DNA of 64,000 nt from Pollenia angustigena (lineage: Eukaryota > Arthropoda > Insecta > Diptera > Polleniidae). Below the pieces are notes generated by a model, which was not told the origin of the DNA, did no database searches, and saw only the letters and a list, made by a program, of their open reading frames with translations. The stretch spans positions 149,852,511 to 149,916,510 of the forward strand of contig OV884059.1 in the NCBI GenBank assembly GCA_930367215.1. The letters are read 5' to 3'. Within the stretch, counting starts at the first letter, position 1. The number at the start of each line of letters is the position of its first letter. This document shows, piece by piece, positions 21,501 through 33,999 of the stretch. The position numbers and the translations under genes were made by a program.

Positions 21501-23391
21501 ATCCCAATTTTATATATATATGTATGTATAACGTTTATAAAATGTTTGGTATTTGTTTGTTATTTTCTTAAATATTAATTTTAGCAAAAAACTTTCTTCG
21601 AGGTTAATATTGTTGACTAGAAGAATAAATTTGAATATATGGCTTGAAGGCAAACTTTGAGGGGCGGACGCCCCCCCCCCCCCCCTAAAACACAACTTAT
21701 CGCTACGAAATTTTTTTGTATTTTTTTTAACATAAATCTGAACCGATAGTAAATTGTTTGTTATTAAAATTAAGAAACATGTTTAAAATTATAATATTTT
21801 CTAGATCATAACTATTTCCATGAGGATGACCAACAAAGTTGGTCGAAATATTGTAAGAAATAAATAATAAAAATTAAAACAAAACAAGAGTTTTTATTTT
21901 TATTTTATTTTATTTTATGAAACAGACCTCAAGCAAAAAAAATATAAACAAAACACATTTAACATGTCACTTGCAAGTGAAAACACACAGAACAAGAACA
22001 AAAATACAAAATAACTTTGCTATCATTGGTAAATTTTTAAAATTGGAAAATTACCTAATTAAATAGTTATTTGTATTACCTAAGAAGTTTTTTTTATATA
22101 AGGTGACCATACGAACTTTTTTTATAGGAAAATCATCTATTTCAACTGGCTGTCATCTATAAAATTTGTGTCCTCTTTTATCATCTTTTTCATAATCTGT
22201 TATCTTTGTCCTCTTTATTTTTAAAAGCATGACCAATATTAGCTTTTTGTTTTATAAATTAAAATAAATTTTATTTTGCAGATATCTCCGGTTTTTTTCT
22301 GTCAAATCGTATGGAAAATGTCGTGACATGCCTGTTCTGTTCATACTCTTACAGAACTCTTATACACTTGCAGTATAAAATGTTGAATTAGTTAGTGCAA
22401 TGAATTTTCAAGTTTCGTTATTTTTTTTAAACTAATTTTACTTAAGTAAATGTACATTTTTATATATCGTCGGCTCAACAAATTTTACAGGAAAAACTTT
22501 TTTTTCCTATTTGCTGCTTGAGGGGAAAACCAAAAATATAGTTGATATGACACACTTCAAGGTTCAAATTGAAGAAAAACTACATGCTGGTCGACGAGGC
22601 ATATCTTTCTCTACCACACGGCATCAAAATCTCAATGTACTTAAAAAGTGTATTTAGCAGGTTTGCATATTAACGATATAACGACGATATGTAATTTTTT
22701 TAATCTATTTCACATATGGTTGTTTCCAAAGTAACGGTCGTAACCGATTTTCGGAGATTTTTTAAATTAAATGTCTTTCGGAAAATTACAGATAAATTCA
22801 AAAATAAATTCAAAATAATAATTTCATTTTTGAGCTAAAGGGCTTATTTTCTAATGGGAATGTAAATTTTTCTGTAAAATATGTAAAAAATCTTGAAGTC
22901 AAATAAATTTTTTACTTTTTTTCTTTATGTCCTCTATTTTTATTTTCAAAATGTGGTCGTCTTATTTTATACCATATTTTTACATATATACCTATGAGTT
23001 TTTTGTGTGTAATAGAATTATGTTAACGTGAAAAACTGCGTGTATTTATTTTACTTTTCAGTCAAATTAACAACTCATTTAATAGAAAATTTTGCAATCG
23101 CAATTACGATTAAAAAATGATTTAATAGCAAATATCGATTAGTCGCATATTTAGTTTAAGTGTTCTATTTATATGTACAGGGTGTGCCAAAAGTCACGTC
23201 TGCACGATTCTTACCTTACAGGCAAGAGGAGAGAGAGCTCCTTCGTTTTCTCATTTGACAAAAAAATGTATTTAAGTTCCGTGGAACAAAAAAAGGTGTA
23301 ACGAAAAAATCGAACAATGTTAATATCAGACCGACTTCAAAGAAGAAACGACAATAATTGCAACGACAAAAAATCGTATAATGTAAATTGG
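21501..23391. other. AT-rich stretch with a C15 run
   Basis: A homopolymer of 15 C lies at 21671-21685, after GAGGGGCGGACG. A GACCAACAAAGTTGGTC hairpin at about 21829 is followed by A-rich sequence resembling a retroelement tail. GGGTGTGCCAAAAGTC at 23182 could be an element end. No gene recognised. Confidence 0.4.
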
Positions 23392-23972
23392 GACTAAGTT
23401 TATCATTCCGTGAGAAACTTTTTCATTATTCATCTTAGACCCCATAAAGTATCTCCTTGAGTAATTCTAAGTTCTTAAGCCATGTCTGTCCGTCTGTTGA
23501 AAACACGCTCACTTTCGAAAAACTCAAAAGAAAAGAACAATGTTGGTGTCAAATTTCTATTTATTATCCTAAGCAGCTTGGGATTGAAATCCAGCAAAAT
23601 CAGCTTAGTGGGATAAGAGTTATGAATCCAAATGTAAAGATCGGTGCATAATTTCTCATAGGCCCCATTAAAAGCCTATTCTTGGAAAACAGTTTTGTAC
23701 TTCAAAAACCGTAACAAATAATGCTACTGTAATAAAATTTTGTACGTTGAAAAATTTAGTGAAGAGTGGTGTGTAATTTACCACAGGCCTCATATAAAGC
23801 CTACTCTCAAAAACAGTTTAGTACTCCTAAGCCCGTAAGAAATAATGCTACTGTAATAAAATATGTTAGGACACAGTTTTATAGGACTAGAAATCACACT
23901 GTCAAATTTCGTGAAGATCAGTTCAATATTTACCATAGGTCCCATATAAAGTCTACTATCGGAAAATAATGC
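23392..23972 (+). repeat. DINE-1/mini-me-like element, partial
   Basis: Blocks shared with 29150-29760 include TTCCGTGAGAAACTTTTTC, CCCCATAAAGTAT, the GTCTGTCCGTCTGTTGAAAA region, and three diverged repeats of the CATATAAAG.CTACTC..AAAACAGTTTAGTAC type. Class is inferred from the (GTCY)n tract and the 3' hairpin of better copies. Confidence 0.6.
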
Positions 23973-24129
23973 CACTGTAGTAAATTTGATTTTCGAATTT
24001 TCGCGTTTCAAAATTAGATAACTTTAGATTGATATTTATTTTGCGATTAGAAGTAATACAATGATAAACAAGAACTTTTCATATTAATTTCGAATGTGTA
24101 TTCTAAGTTAAATTACAATTTTAAAACCG

Positions 24130-24345
24130 TTTATACTTTTAATAGCCATATTCCTTCAATATTTTCCAGGAATGTTTTCTATGCACTATTAGAATTTTCG
24201 TTTGTATATTTCTGTTACGAAGCTTACTTTAGCTATCCTTTGGCTAGCAATGAAGTTAATTGTACAGAAAATGTATACAACTGTTAGATACCAGCAGAAT
24301 GTAATGCATTTTTTAGCCCGCTACGGCCTTCGTTCTATTTGTAAA
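24130..24345 (+). repeat. Diverged relative of the 383-bp array unit upstream of dynein copy 1
   Basis: CCTTTGG..AGCAATGAAG, then ACCAGCAGAATGTAATGCAT, then AGCCCGCTACGGCCTTCGT match the array unit (9900-10000) with substitutions. It ends about 170 bp before the dynein ATG, so it could be promoter-proximal or first-exon sequence, or simply an old insertion. Confidence 0.7.
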
Positions 24346-24513
24346 ATAAATAAAAAGTTTTGTTACCCCCACTGTATAAGAATTGACAATAAATAACAAT
24401 TTGTCTATGTTGGCAAGGTGATTTCAAAAAACTATTCAAACGTTATACTTTGCTTAAAACTTTGTTATGAATTAATTAACAAAAAATTATTTAAAAATAT
24501 TTATTAAATAAAT

Positions 24514-27500
24514 ATGACAGACATAGTAAATCCAGAAGAAGAACCAACAGAGCCTGCGGAAGATGAAAGAACGAAGTATGTATACCTCTAAATTAGTTAT
24601 TAAAATAACTTTACTTTATAAAATAAAGCTTTAACTTCAAGATTTATACGTCTAAATCGTAAAGTTCTGGACTGGACACCTCCTGAAAGTGAATATGAGT
24701 TGAATGAATCATCCTTTGATATAGCTTTGGCATGGGAGGCTTTATTAACCTTGCCCAGTTGCCAGGAAATGATGATTAAAGATGCAAATCAAAAACTTAT
24801 AAATTTAGTAGTGGGTGTTAATGTTACACAAGAATTTCCCTGGAAACAAATCCCTTATAGAACTCTACGTGACCATTTATTTGATGATTTGCCAAATGGC
24901 CAATTGTTGCATAACGCATTTCAAGGTTATGAGCTTGATAGTCATATTTTGTTAGGTTATGTTCCTCTAATAACTCAAGATCTTGATGATCCACCATCTG
25001 GAGATCCCTTCGTTTTATATGTTAATCCCGCTGATGCAAAATTGGCTTTGGCAATAATACGCAATCTGGAGACATTTGAACGTCTTATGATTAATAAGCG
25101 TTTGCTAAGGCAACCGCGTAAATGGGTTTCTCTAGGCAGTGAGAATGAGGTGAATTTGACTATAGCTCAGCGCTATCATGAACCTGTAGATGTGGAAATA
25201 CAAAGTGTTTATCCTTTGACAATACCGGCTGACAAAGAATTCACATTTCGTCTTACCAAAGATGTAAGAGATGGTTATGTTGAGTTGATACCAGCCGAAA
25301 ACTACCGCTTTGAAAATGTTTCCCGTCGTCGCATAACAGTTGGAATACAATCATCATTTTCTCGTATTGACATAGAACAACAAACTGATCCTACGTTTCC
25401 CACAAATGCCTGGGCCCAGTATTTGTATGAAATAAATGAAAATGGTAGGTTAAATATTAAGTATTTAAAATTAATTAAAGTTAAAAAGTTTCTAAATGTA
25501 GACGATTGTTTGGATGAGGAATCTGAAGAGGAGAAGAGCAAAGATAAGCCTGCCAGTAAACCTACTACACCAGAGCATCCTAAAGAATCTAAGCCACCGC
25601 CAGAAGTTTCAAATAATGTAAAGCTGTTGCTAAAGACATTAGAATTTAATCAAATTGATATGTATCGGTAAGAAGTTCGGAATACAGAAGGTTTGGAAAA
25701 ACTTTTGTAGATAGGGTAGGTTTTGCTATGGCAAAACTTGGGACAAAGGATCTTTTTACAATATCTAGTACTGTAGTGCGCATCATCCTGTTAGAGCCGG
25801 AAAGGGTTGGAAAAAGTTTGGTGGGTAGGGTTGGTTTTGCTGTGACAAAACTTGGGACAAAAGAATCTTTTTAGCAGATACCAGATAGTACTGTATTGCA
25901 AATCATCCTGTTAGACCTAGAATGTTTACATTTTCTTTTTAGTAGTGCGGTTTTTTTTTTTTTGAAATAAAAATTGTTTATTTAATTTTTTTTAGAAACG
26001 ATTATCCTTACATATCCAATAAATGTGTCATGCACTATACGACACCGTACCTAGAAGAGACTTTGTGTTTTGCCAATATAGCCAAAAGTCATCAAAGGTA
26101 TATTTGTGGCTACGATTGGTACCCTGCTTTAGCGGGACTAATAGTAGCATCATATACATTCAATACAGCCGCCACCACAGAATCAGGTAATATCAAAACA
26201 TGAAGAAAAATATCTTCTTAAAGTTTTAACACTTAATTCACACCAGCTAACACCAAAACGGATGTAATACAACGAACTGTATTGGAACCCAAACCGATTT
26301 TAATGTGGAGTTTCAGTGATAACCTAAACTACAAACTAGAGTTTGAATCTTCTTTAGAGGTTGTCACATTGTCATTTTGCCCTTATGAGCCCAATATCCT
26401 TTTGGGTGGTGCCACTAATGGCCAAGTTATTTTGTGGGATTTACAAAATCGCGTTGAAAAACTAGACAATGAAGAAATGCTGTCCTCCTCACAAATACGT
26501 TATCGTGTGTTAATGAATGAATTCTTAAAGTGGACTTTACTAATCAATGAAGACATGTTGGTATCACCGGCATCCGTGTCAAGTTTGGAGAATTCCCAAA
26601 AAGGTACCATAACAGCGATTAACTGGTTGGGCAGTCATTGTTTTATAAATACATTTGGCAAAGTTTATTCTGATCCTGGAGAATCAGCTAAATATCGGTT
26701 TTTTATTACAAGCTCTTTGGATGGTACAATTGCATTTTGGAACTTAGACGATCAGGGGAGTAAAAAAGTTGGTAGCGGCCTGCGACGTGATTTACCCAAG
26801 GCATTAACACAAAGTGAATCTACGTATAAGGGGAAAGTTTTAACTCCGATTTTTACTGTGGCCTTTAATGAACCACTAACTGCTGTTATAGCGGATACTC
26901 CGATATTTCGGTGTCAGATTACAGAAAGAGATGCCAGAGCTGCTAAAATTTCGTATAATTATGCTATAGAATCTATCGAAACTAGTATCCCCGAAGTAAG
27001 ACAATCCTGTATAACATCTTCATTTTATGGTCGTATAGAACGTTTGACATGGTTAGGTCTGTACGCCGATGCCGATGGTCGTGAGATTGTAAATAATACG
27101 ATCAATTTTGCTCGAGTCCATGATGGTCCTGTTGTTTCAATGAAAAGAAATTCTTTCTTTCCTTGGCTTTTTGTTTCAATTGGTCGTACGGTGTTTGCTG
27201 TGTGGAAGGAAAACTATAATTATTCGCCCATATTTTGGCGTAAACGACAATGTGATTTAACAGCTGTGGCGTGGAGTGAGACACGGCCCTCCGTGCTATT
27301 TCTGACACGAATTGATGGTGGCCTAGAGGCCTGGGATATATTGTGTAAGTTTAAATAATTTACTCCTTAAACTCAAAAATTTTTCAAGTGTTTTTGAAAT
27401 TGACTGATAAATATTTTAATTTAGCTAGAGATGATGATGCCTGTTTTAATAATACATTGGGAGGTGGAATTGTAACCAATATTTGTGAGCATAAGCCTTC

Positions 27501-28573
27501 GGAACCGGAAAAGCTTTTAGGTATTGGGGATTATAACAGTAGTTTGCGCATGGTGAAATTACCAAAAGGCCTTTATCAGGTTATGGAACAGGAAGTGGAG
27601 GTAAGTAAAAGTCTAAACTTAAAAAGAAAAAAAAGTTCTTATACTTTTTTTTACTAATATCTTCTTAAGGACATGAAACAGTATATTTTGAAAGAAGAAT
27701 CACGTAAAAAAGAAATACAAACCTGGGAACAGAAATATTATGAAAGGAATAAAGATTTTATAGAATCCAAACTACAAGCTGAGCGTGAGGCCCATAAAGA
27801 AATGGAGCGTTTAGAAAAGGAAGCCATACTATTGGCCAACCGAAAAGCCAAAGAGGAAGAAGAGGCCAAAAAGTATTTAACCAAATATTATTTCAATTAA
27901 TTTTAATAATTAATAACTTTTATTTTACATAAGAGCCGCTGAACCCACTTCTCACATAACTTATACGGAACGAATGAAAAAACAATGGCACGAATTAAAT
28001 CTTAATCGCCTTCTGGGCATTTTAATGTCCCGCAAACGTGTCAATGAAAAACAATTAAATGAACAGACAGCTTTGGAAAAAGAACGATTGGCCTATGAAT
28101 TAGCCAAAAAAGAATCCCTTGCTCAAGTCCTTAAGCGTGTTGGAGATGAAGTAGCAGCAGTACGTTTACAAATTCACCCACAAGAAATACCCGACCTACA
28201 ACGCAACGATATGATTCAATCTTCAGTAAAGGACATTGTGCAAGCTGCTGAGGCCTATCTAACTATTGACGCCGAAGCTAATGCCAGCTTAAATAATTTT
28301 GATGGTTTTGAAGACATGGATTATGCCGAATTTTTACATCGCGGCCAACAGAGACGTAAACATCTTAATAAATCGTTAGGTGGCAATACAGAACGTTGGT
28401 ACTGGTATGAAACTATTGAGGAGAAGAATTTAGTAAGTGATTGTGATTGGGGCTTAGAAACATATGCGGAACTTTTACAGAACACAGATATGGGTTCAGT
28501 GCCGCCTTCCGAATTGAGTCTGTTAAAAAACAAGGAGGAGGATGGTAATCAGGCAGATGGAGAAGGGGATTAA
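24514..28573 (+). CDS. DNAI3: Axonemal dynein intermediate chain with WD repeats (DNAI3/WDR63-like), copy 1
   Basis: Intermediate chains of this type hold an inner-arm dynein on the ciliary/flagellar axoneme. I read seven exons: 24514-24575, 24642-25667, 25996-26186, 26247-27344, 27425-27600, 27670-27872 and 27934-28573, all with GT-AG introns. They join to 3396 nt (1131 residues plus stop) without a frame break. Residues 1-430 form an N-terminal region with a charged tail (DEESEEEKSKDKP). About 430-850 carry the WD-repeat propeller (GQVILWDL, GTIAFWNLD, GGLEAWDIL). Residues 852-1000 are a highly charged coiled coil (EAHKEMERLEKEAILLANR). The acceptor at 27424 is preferred over one at 27387 because copy 2 has indels between them. 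Assignment to DNAI3 rather than DNAI4 rests on family resemblance only. No canonical AATAAA lies just after the stop. Confidence 0.82.
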
Positions 28574-28709
28574 TATGTTATAAATTTAAAGAAATATACA
28601 TACATATAAAACTTATTCAAATTTTGTCTAAGAGATATTTTTTGACGGCTGTTGTGTTTGTTCTTTTTGAAAGCCCGCTTTAATCGAGAAAACCACGTTT
28701 AGTTGCAAT

Positions 28710-29956
28710 CAGTGTTCGAAAATAAACAGTACATTATTTAACGTTCGGGTCACACATCAAGGAACGATATCTATTTTTTTAGTGATTGTGTAGACATACA
28801 CAACCCTTAATACCGTTCGTAACTATTTTCAAGAAACATTATACAATGTTCGGTTCTTCGTTTAAAAACAGAACAATTGTAGTGATACTGTAGACAAACA
28901 TTGTATTTTAATGTTCTATAATGTTTTTTTCGTGTGTGTATTTTGTTTTTGAAAAATATGTTTGGTTTTTTTTACCAGCCAAAAGGGACGAAAATTAACG
29001 AGCCGAACCGAACACATTGAAGTTTGTGGATTTTCAAAAAAAACCGAACGGAATTAAATGTTAACATCTTTTGCTGAGTTTGATATTTTTGTGTTCGACA
29101 GATGACTAACAGGGAAATGTTATTTTTATACCCTCCACCACAATTAGTTGTGAAGAGGGTATATTAAGTTTGTCATTCCGTGTGAAACTTTTTTATTATT
29201 CATCTCAGACCCCATAAAGTATATATATTCTGGGTCCTTGAGTAATTCTAAGTCGATTTAGCCATGTCCGTCTGTCTGTCCGTCTGTTGAAAACACGCTC
29301 ACTTTCGAACAACTCAAAAGAAATTAACAAACTTGGTGCCTAATTGCTTGTAGTTATCCTAAGCAGTTTGGGATTGAAATCCAGCAAAATCGGTTCAGTA
29401 GGACCAGGTAATTGATAATTTTGTTACAAAAAACAACATAAATGCTGGAACAACGCACGGAATGAGATAAGATTTTTCAAAAATTTATTTTATTTGTGAA
29501 GATCCGTCCATAATTTACCCTAAGCCCCATATAAACACTACTCCCTGAAAACAGTTTAGTACGCCTAAAACCGTAAAAAATAACGCTAGCGTAACAAAAT
29601 TTGGTACGTCACAGTTTTATAGGACTATAAATGATACTGTGAAATTTCGTAAAGATGGGTACATAATTTACCCTAGGTCCCATAAGAACCCTACTCCCGG
29701 AAAACAGTTTAGTCGCCTAAAACCATAATTAATAACAAATCGTCACAGTTTAAGATAATAATAACATCATACAGATATTACTCCTTAAACATTCGAACTG
29801 TCGGTGGAGGGTATCAAAGATTCGGAACAGCCGAATATAGCACTCTAACTTGTTTTTAATGATTTTCTACACAAATACTATTAGTGTTTGTGTTTTCCAC
29901 AAATCTACCGAACCGAACATTAAGAAACGATATTAAGTGTTTATTTTCGAACACTG
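28710..29956. mobile_element. Nonautonomous hAT element, copy B, split by a DINE-like insertion
   Basis: It has the same ends as 13345-13884 (CAGTGTTCGAAAATAAA) with flanks GTTGCAAT (28702-28709) and GTAGCAAT (29957-29964), an 8-bp duplication with one change. Removing 29127-29857 leaves about the length of copy A. It lies 140 bp downstream of the dynein stop. Confidence 0.87.
29127..29857 (+). mobile_element. DINE-1/mini-me-like (Helentron-type) element nested in the hAT MITE
   Basis: It begins ATACCCTCCACCAC, includes a (GTCY)n proto-microsatellite at 29268-29288, and ends with a GATTCGGAACAGCCGAAT hairpin, then ACTCTAACTTGTTTTT. Insertion is inside a T run of the MITE, shown by the uninterrupted sequence in copy A (13440-13460). 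The internal microsatellite and 3' hairpin are features of DINE-1/mini-me and Helentron elements. No coding capacity. Confidence 0.65.
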
Positions 29957-31407
29957 GTAGCAATGACCTTTTATTTAATTTTTTTTTTTTAAATAAGAGG
30001 CTGAAAATGGTTGGAGATTAATAACGTTAAAATCGAAAAACAACGTTAATCTAATATTTTTTATATGAATAATGTTTTTTCTAAAACATGAACGTTAATT
30101 TGTGATCACCGATAAAAATGGCTGTATTTGCTTTAAATTTTAGAGAAAAGTATGCCAACTAAAACAACAAAAAAATCGTCATACTTTTGTTGTTGTTTTC
30201 TATAGAAATTTTTGACATTGTTTTTGCTTTCAATGTTATTTTTGGCATTGCGTTGCGTTTTACACAAGCAGGGCCTAAATATTGAAATAAACCAAAAAAA
30301 TTTACAATTTAACGCTGGAGTGATTGTAATTTATGAACAGAAATAATAAAGATCAATTAGAATACACAAACATTTCGTGAAAAAATTAAAAAAAGGTTTT
30401 AAACGGACTCCATTATAATCTTTTTAAAGTTCCTTACGTGTAAAGTTACCACAACAAAGTTTCACAACTTAAAGAAATGTTTTTTTATAGTTTAGTAAGA
30501 TTCAATTCTAGTCGTTCTTCTACGGTTGAATCACGAGTTTACAAAAACCTAACAGTTTTTAATTAAAAAGCGTCAATATCAAAAAGCATCTAAAAACTTC
30601 AATATCTAAAAGCAAACTGAGATATTTAACTTTTTAAATTATATCGCAGGTTAGAGCTATTTTCATGAAAGTATCAGTTCTAAAATAAAAACTTGTTTCA
30701 TAGTTATCTATCACACTAGTTTTTTATAACACAAACTCTTTTATACGTATCCCTCTGTTCAGGCACCAATAAAAGTATGTAACTTGTTTTTCATTTGACG
30801 TTAATAGAACGTTAATAATTCTACGGTTAATCATTCCAGGAAATATTAAGTTCTTGCATGTAACTTAATCAATAGACATGTGAATATTAATTATTATTTT
30901 TTTTTTTTTTTTTTTTTTTTGAAAACCTGAAAACTTTTGCTAAACAATGTTTTCGCCCGCTTTTTTTTTTGGTTGTTTTCAAATCAAGATAAAACTTACA
31001 CTATACAAATTTTGTCGTATTTCTTTAGCGATTTTACTAGAAATATACAAAATTGCATTAAAAAACGCATTGTAAAGAAAAACAAATAAATTTTAATAAA
31101 GTTTTAAAAAATCGGTTGCTGTCGCAGCAGCAACTTCATCCAGCATGTTGCAATTGTAGTAACCACCCTAACAACAGAGTCGTATGTCCTTGAAATTAAA
31201 AAAAAAACGGCATAATTTTTTTTAAATTCGGTTGATAAACGGGTGTATTAAAAACAAATAATTTTTTTTTTTTTTTTTTTTTTTTTGTTAAGATAAACAC
31301 GTTTTGGCTAAATAAATTTAGCTAGACATAAAACAAAAAGAAACAAAACTTTTACTCTCGTTTAAAAAATTATTGAAAGTATTAACTGAATTGAAGATGA
31401 ACTACTA
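29957..31407. other. AT-rich intergenic stretch, nothing recognised
   Basis: Long T runs lie at about 30898-30920 and 31261-31286. No frame or repeat could be assigned. Confidence 0.5.
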
Positions 31408-31567
31408 TCGGGGGTGTGCTGGAAACCGAAAACGTAAAACGCAAAAATTTGAAAGTACATAGTTTTTAGTGCACTTTTGACATAAAATTCGTTTAATATA
31501 GAAATCTTATTAAAAACGACATCTAAAATTTTTGCGTTTTACGTTTTCGATTTCCAGCACACCCCTG
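31408..31567. mobile_element. TA-flanked MITE (CAGGGGTGTGCTGG family), copy 2
   Basis: The 160-bp element has ends GGGGTGTGCTGGAAACCGAA and the inverse of GGGGTGTGCTGGAAATCGAA, flanked by TA (31406-31407, 31568-31569). It is shorter in the middle than the copy at 6944-7163. Confidence 0.83.
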
Positions 31568-31957
31568 TAGATCAAATTTGTTATTCGTAAGTTTGGCGGG
31601 TGCGTTGTGAAATTATAAAGGTATTTTTATTAAATGGACAATTTTTGATTTTGCAATTTGTTCTGTAAATAAAATAATAATAAAAAATAATTACACCATT
31701 TTAAATTTTAAACAATTACTTTTGTTTAAAATTTACACATTTTGTTTGACAGTTTTTAGTTTATCGTAATAGTTTGTTTCGATTTGTGTTAATTTAATTG
31801 CTTCTTCTCAGTCTATACTCTGCTGCAGAAACTTTCTTAAATTTTCTTTTGAAACTGCATTCGTGTCCATACAATAAAACTTTTGTTTTGCAGCATGAAA
31901 TCATTTTGTATGCCTTTTCTCTTTCTGTCAAAAACAAACTCACAAAAATTGGTTGTA
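31568..31957. other. Short intergenic stretch
   Basis: AT-rich, with overlapping 63- and 68-codon frames on opposite strands at 31794-32000 that I do not consider genes. Confidence 0.45.
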
Positions 31958-33107
31958 AAGGGTGGTTAAATTTAAAGGGCCTATGTTGAATGTGAACCAC
32001 ACCTAAACGTCACCTGCATTTCATTTGACATTTCTCAATTTCAGACTTACTCAATTTGAACCATGTAAAGATACATAATTGAGCAACGCGTTAAAGTTAT
32101 TCAGGCTTATTATGAAAATGGGCGTTCAAATCAAAAAGCATTTCGTGCACTTCGTGATTTTTTCGGTCAATTTAGTCGTCGAAATGTGCGTACAATCCGA
32201 AAAATTGAGCAAACCAAATAAGAGGCTGAAAATGGGGTCTGAAGGAGATGTGAAAACAACAGTGCATGCTCGTACAGCTCGTGCTGCAGAAAATATGGCT
32301 GCTGTTCGCCATAGTGTGGCTGAAGAGCCGTCAACCTCAACTCGTCACCTACCCAACAATTGCACCTCTCACGCTAGTCGTTGATGAACATTATGCAAAA
32401 AGACTTGCGTTTACACGCTAACAAGGTGCAATTGACTCAAAAACTAAAGCCTCTTTCCATTCCAAACGTCGTCAATGGTCAGAATGGTGGCAAGAAATAG
32501 CAACAGTGGATGATCAATTTTCGAAGAAAATCATTTTCAGTAATGAGGCACAATTTTACCTCAGTGGATTCGTAAATAGGTAGAATTGCCGCATTTGGGC
32601 GAATGATAATCCAAGAGTGATTGCCGAAAAACCAATGCACCCAGAATGAGTGACTGTTTGGTGTGGTTTATGGGCTGGCGGCATCATCGGGCATATTTTT
32701 TCCAAAATGAGGCCAGTCAGGCAGTTACTGTGAATGGTGTTCGCTATCGTGAGATAATAACGAACTTTTTATGGCCCGAATTGGACGATATGGATGTGGA
32801 CGATATGTGGTTTCAACAGGATGGTGCGGTGCCACTTGCCACACAGCTAACGAACTAATGGCTCTTTTGCGTGACAAATTCAATGGCCGTGTTATCTCAC
32901 GTGGTAGCGATGTTAATTGGCCGCCAATATCATGTTATTTGACACCGGTGGACTTCTTTCTTTGGAGTTATTTGAAAGAAAAGGTGTACGTCGATAAGCC
33001 AGCAACGATTCAAGAGCTAAAGGATGAGATAATTCGGCACATTAACGGCAGAGAACCTCAATTGTGCCTCAGCGTCATCGAAATTTAGACCACCGGATGG
33101 AGGTGAA
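31958..33107 (+). pseudogene. DD41D mariner, 3'-truncated and frameshifted
   Basis: The left terminus AAGGGTGGTTAAATTTAAAG follows a TA, and the sequence is closely related to the intact element at 10534-11827 but in + orientation. The transposase would start at 32064, yet codon 2 region holds a TAA, and at least three frame changes split it (frames at 32079-32384, 32646-32858, 32771-33088). WFQQDGA and the LTPVDFFLW third-Asp region are recognisable; IIFSDEAYF has become IIFSNEAQF, losing the first catalytic Asp. Similarity stops at 33107, before the right terminus. Confidence 0.88.
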
Positions 33108-33203
33108 ATCAACTACAAAAATTTTTTCCCCGTATTTATATATAAGGTTTAATAGATCCCATTAATTGTAATTTGTTCAAATAATTAAATTTAATAATAC
33201 TTA

Positions 33204-33750
33204 CAGTCAGTCCCTGGCCAAATTATTAGACGCACTGCAAGATTTCATGTAAAATATTAATTACCGAGTGATATTGTACAGTTTTATTATTTTAAATGGA
33301 ATTGTTTTTTATTTTTATATGTATTATCCAATTACTTGCCGATTTATTTGAAATAAATAAAACAGCATTAATTTAGAAAAGCATAAGCTTATTAAGTTTT
33401 AAAGAAAAATGAAATTAATGTAAGTAAAATTCAATATTTAGTTGAACCACCTTTAGCCGCTATCAAAGCTTTAATTCTGCGCGGCATGCTATCAATGCAA
33501 GACTGTACTGTATCCTGCATTTGGGGATGATGACTTCACACATAAATAATCTTTTCTAGGAGCTGGGTTTTGTTGGTAATCACATCTTTAGCCACTTCTC
33601 TTTTCATCAGCTCCCACACATTTTCAATTGGGTTTATATCAGGCCTATTACCCGGAGGTATATTTTTTGTACCAAAAAAGCTTTTACATACCGAGCAGTT
33701 TGGAAACTATTTTCTTAAGACAGTGCGTATAATAATTTGGCCAGGGACTG
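33204..33750 (-). mobile_element. Deleted Tc1-like element with TA duplication
   Basis: The ends CAGTCAGTCCCTGGCCAAAT (left) and the inverse of CAGTCCCTGGCCAAATTATT (right) are flanked by TA (33202-33203, 33751-33752). The 547-bp body retains on the - strand only the transposase C-terminal region around RPDINPIENVWELMK, the Asp-Pro-Ile-Glu signature with the catalytic Glu of DD34E Tc1 transposases. No functional ORF. Confidence 0.85.
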
Positions 33751-33842
33751 TAGGTGGGAATTCCCGGGATTTCCCGAGAAATTCAAATATCAATCCCGCT
33801 TTCCTGGGAAGTGAAAAAAATCCAGGAAAAGAAAAGCTCTAA
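33751..33842. repeat. CCCGGG-rich repeat, short copy
   Basis: GGGAATTCCCGGGATTTCCC followed by TTTCCTGGGAAGTGAAAAAA is related to the ends of the repeat at 5420-5852. It starts directly at the Tc1 end. Confidence 0.55.
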
Positions 33843-33999
33843 TAATTAGTAACTCGATTCTTTGTGTTAGATTTTCCTCTCAAAAAGGTGTTGAATTCCA
33901 CTGCACCAGTACATGTAGAGTAATTTACTTTATATGCTTTAGTATTTTCAATGAAGAACCGACATAATCAACTTTTGGTCCCATAATAAGTTTCTATAT

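Larger units (their letters stand above)
24108..29420 (+). repeat. Inverted segmental duplication, copy 1
   Basis: This ~5.3-kb segment is repeated in inverse orientation at 49262-54617. Similarity runs from TTAAATTACAATTTTAAAAC (24108) through the whole dynein gene and into the hAT MITE and its nested DINE-like element. It stops near 29420, where copy 1 lacks about 35 bp that copy 2 keeps. Introns, exons and repeats are all included, so this is a DNA-level duplication, not retroposition. Confidence 0.93.

Noticed and set aside
25132..25541. Antisense frames within dynein exon 2 (and their equivalents at 53184-53620)
   Set aside because: Shadows of the real exon on the opposite strand; they have no independent support.
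27345..27424. Alternative splice acceptor at 27387 for dynein exon 5
   Set aside because: Copy 2 has indels between this site and 27424 that would shift the frame, and the shorter exon gives a better WD-repeat join (WDILSRDDD).
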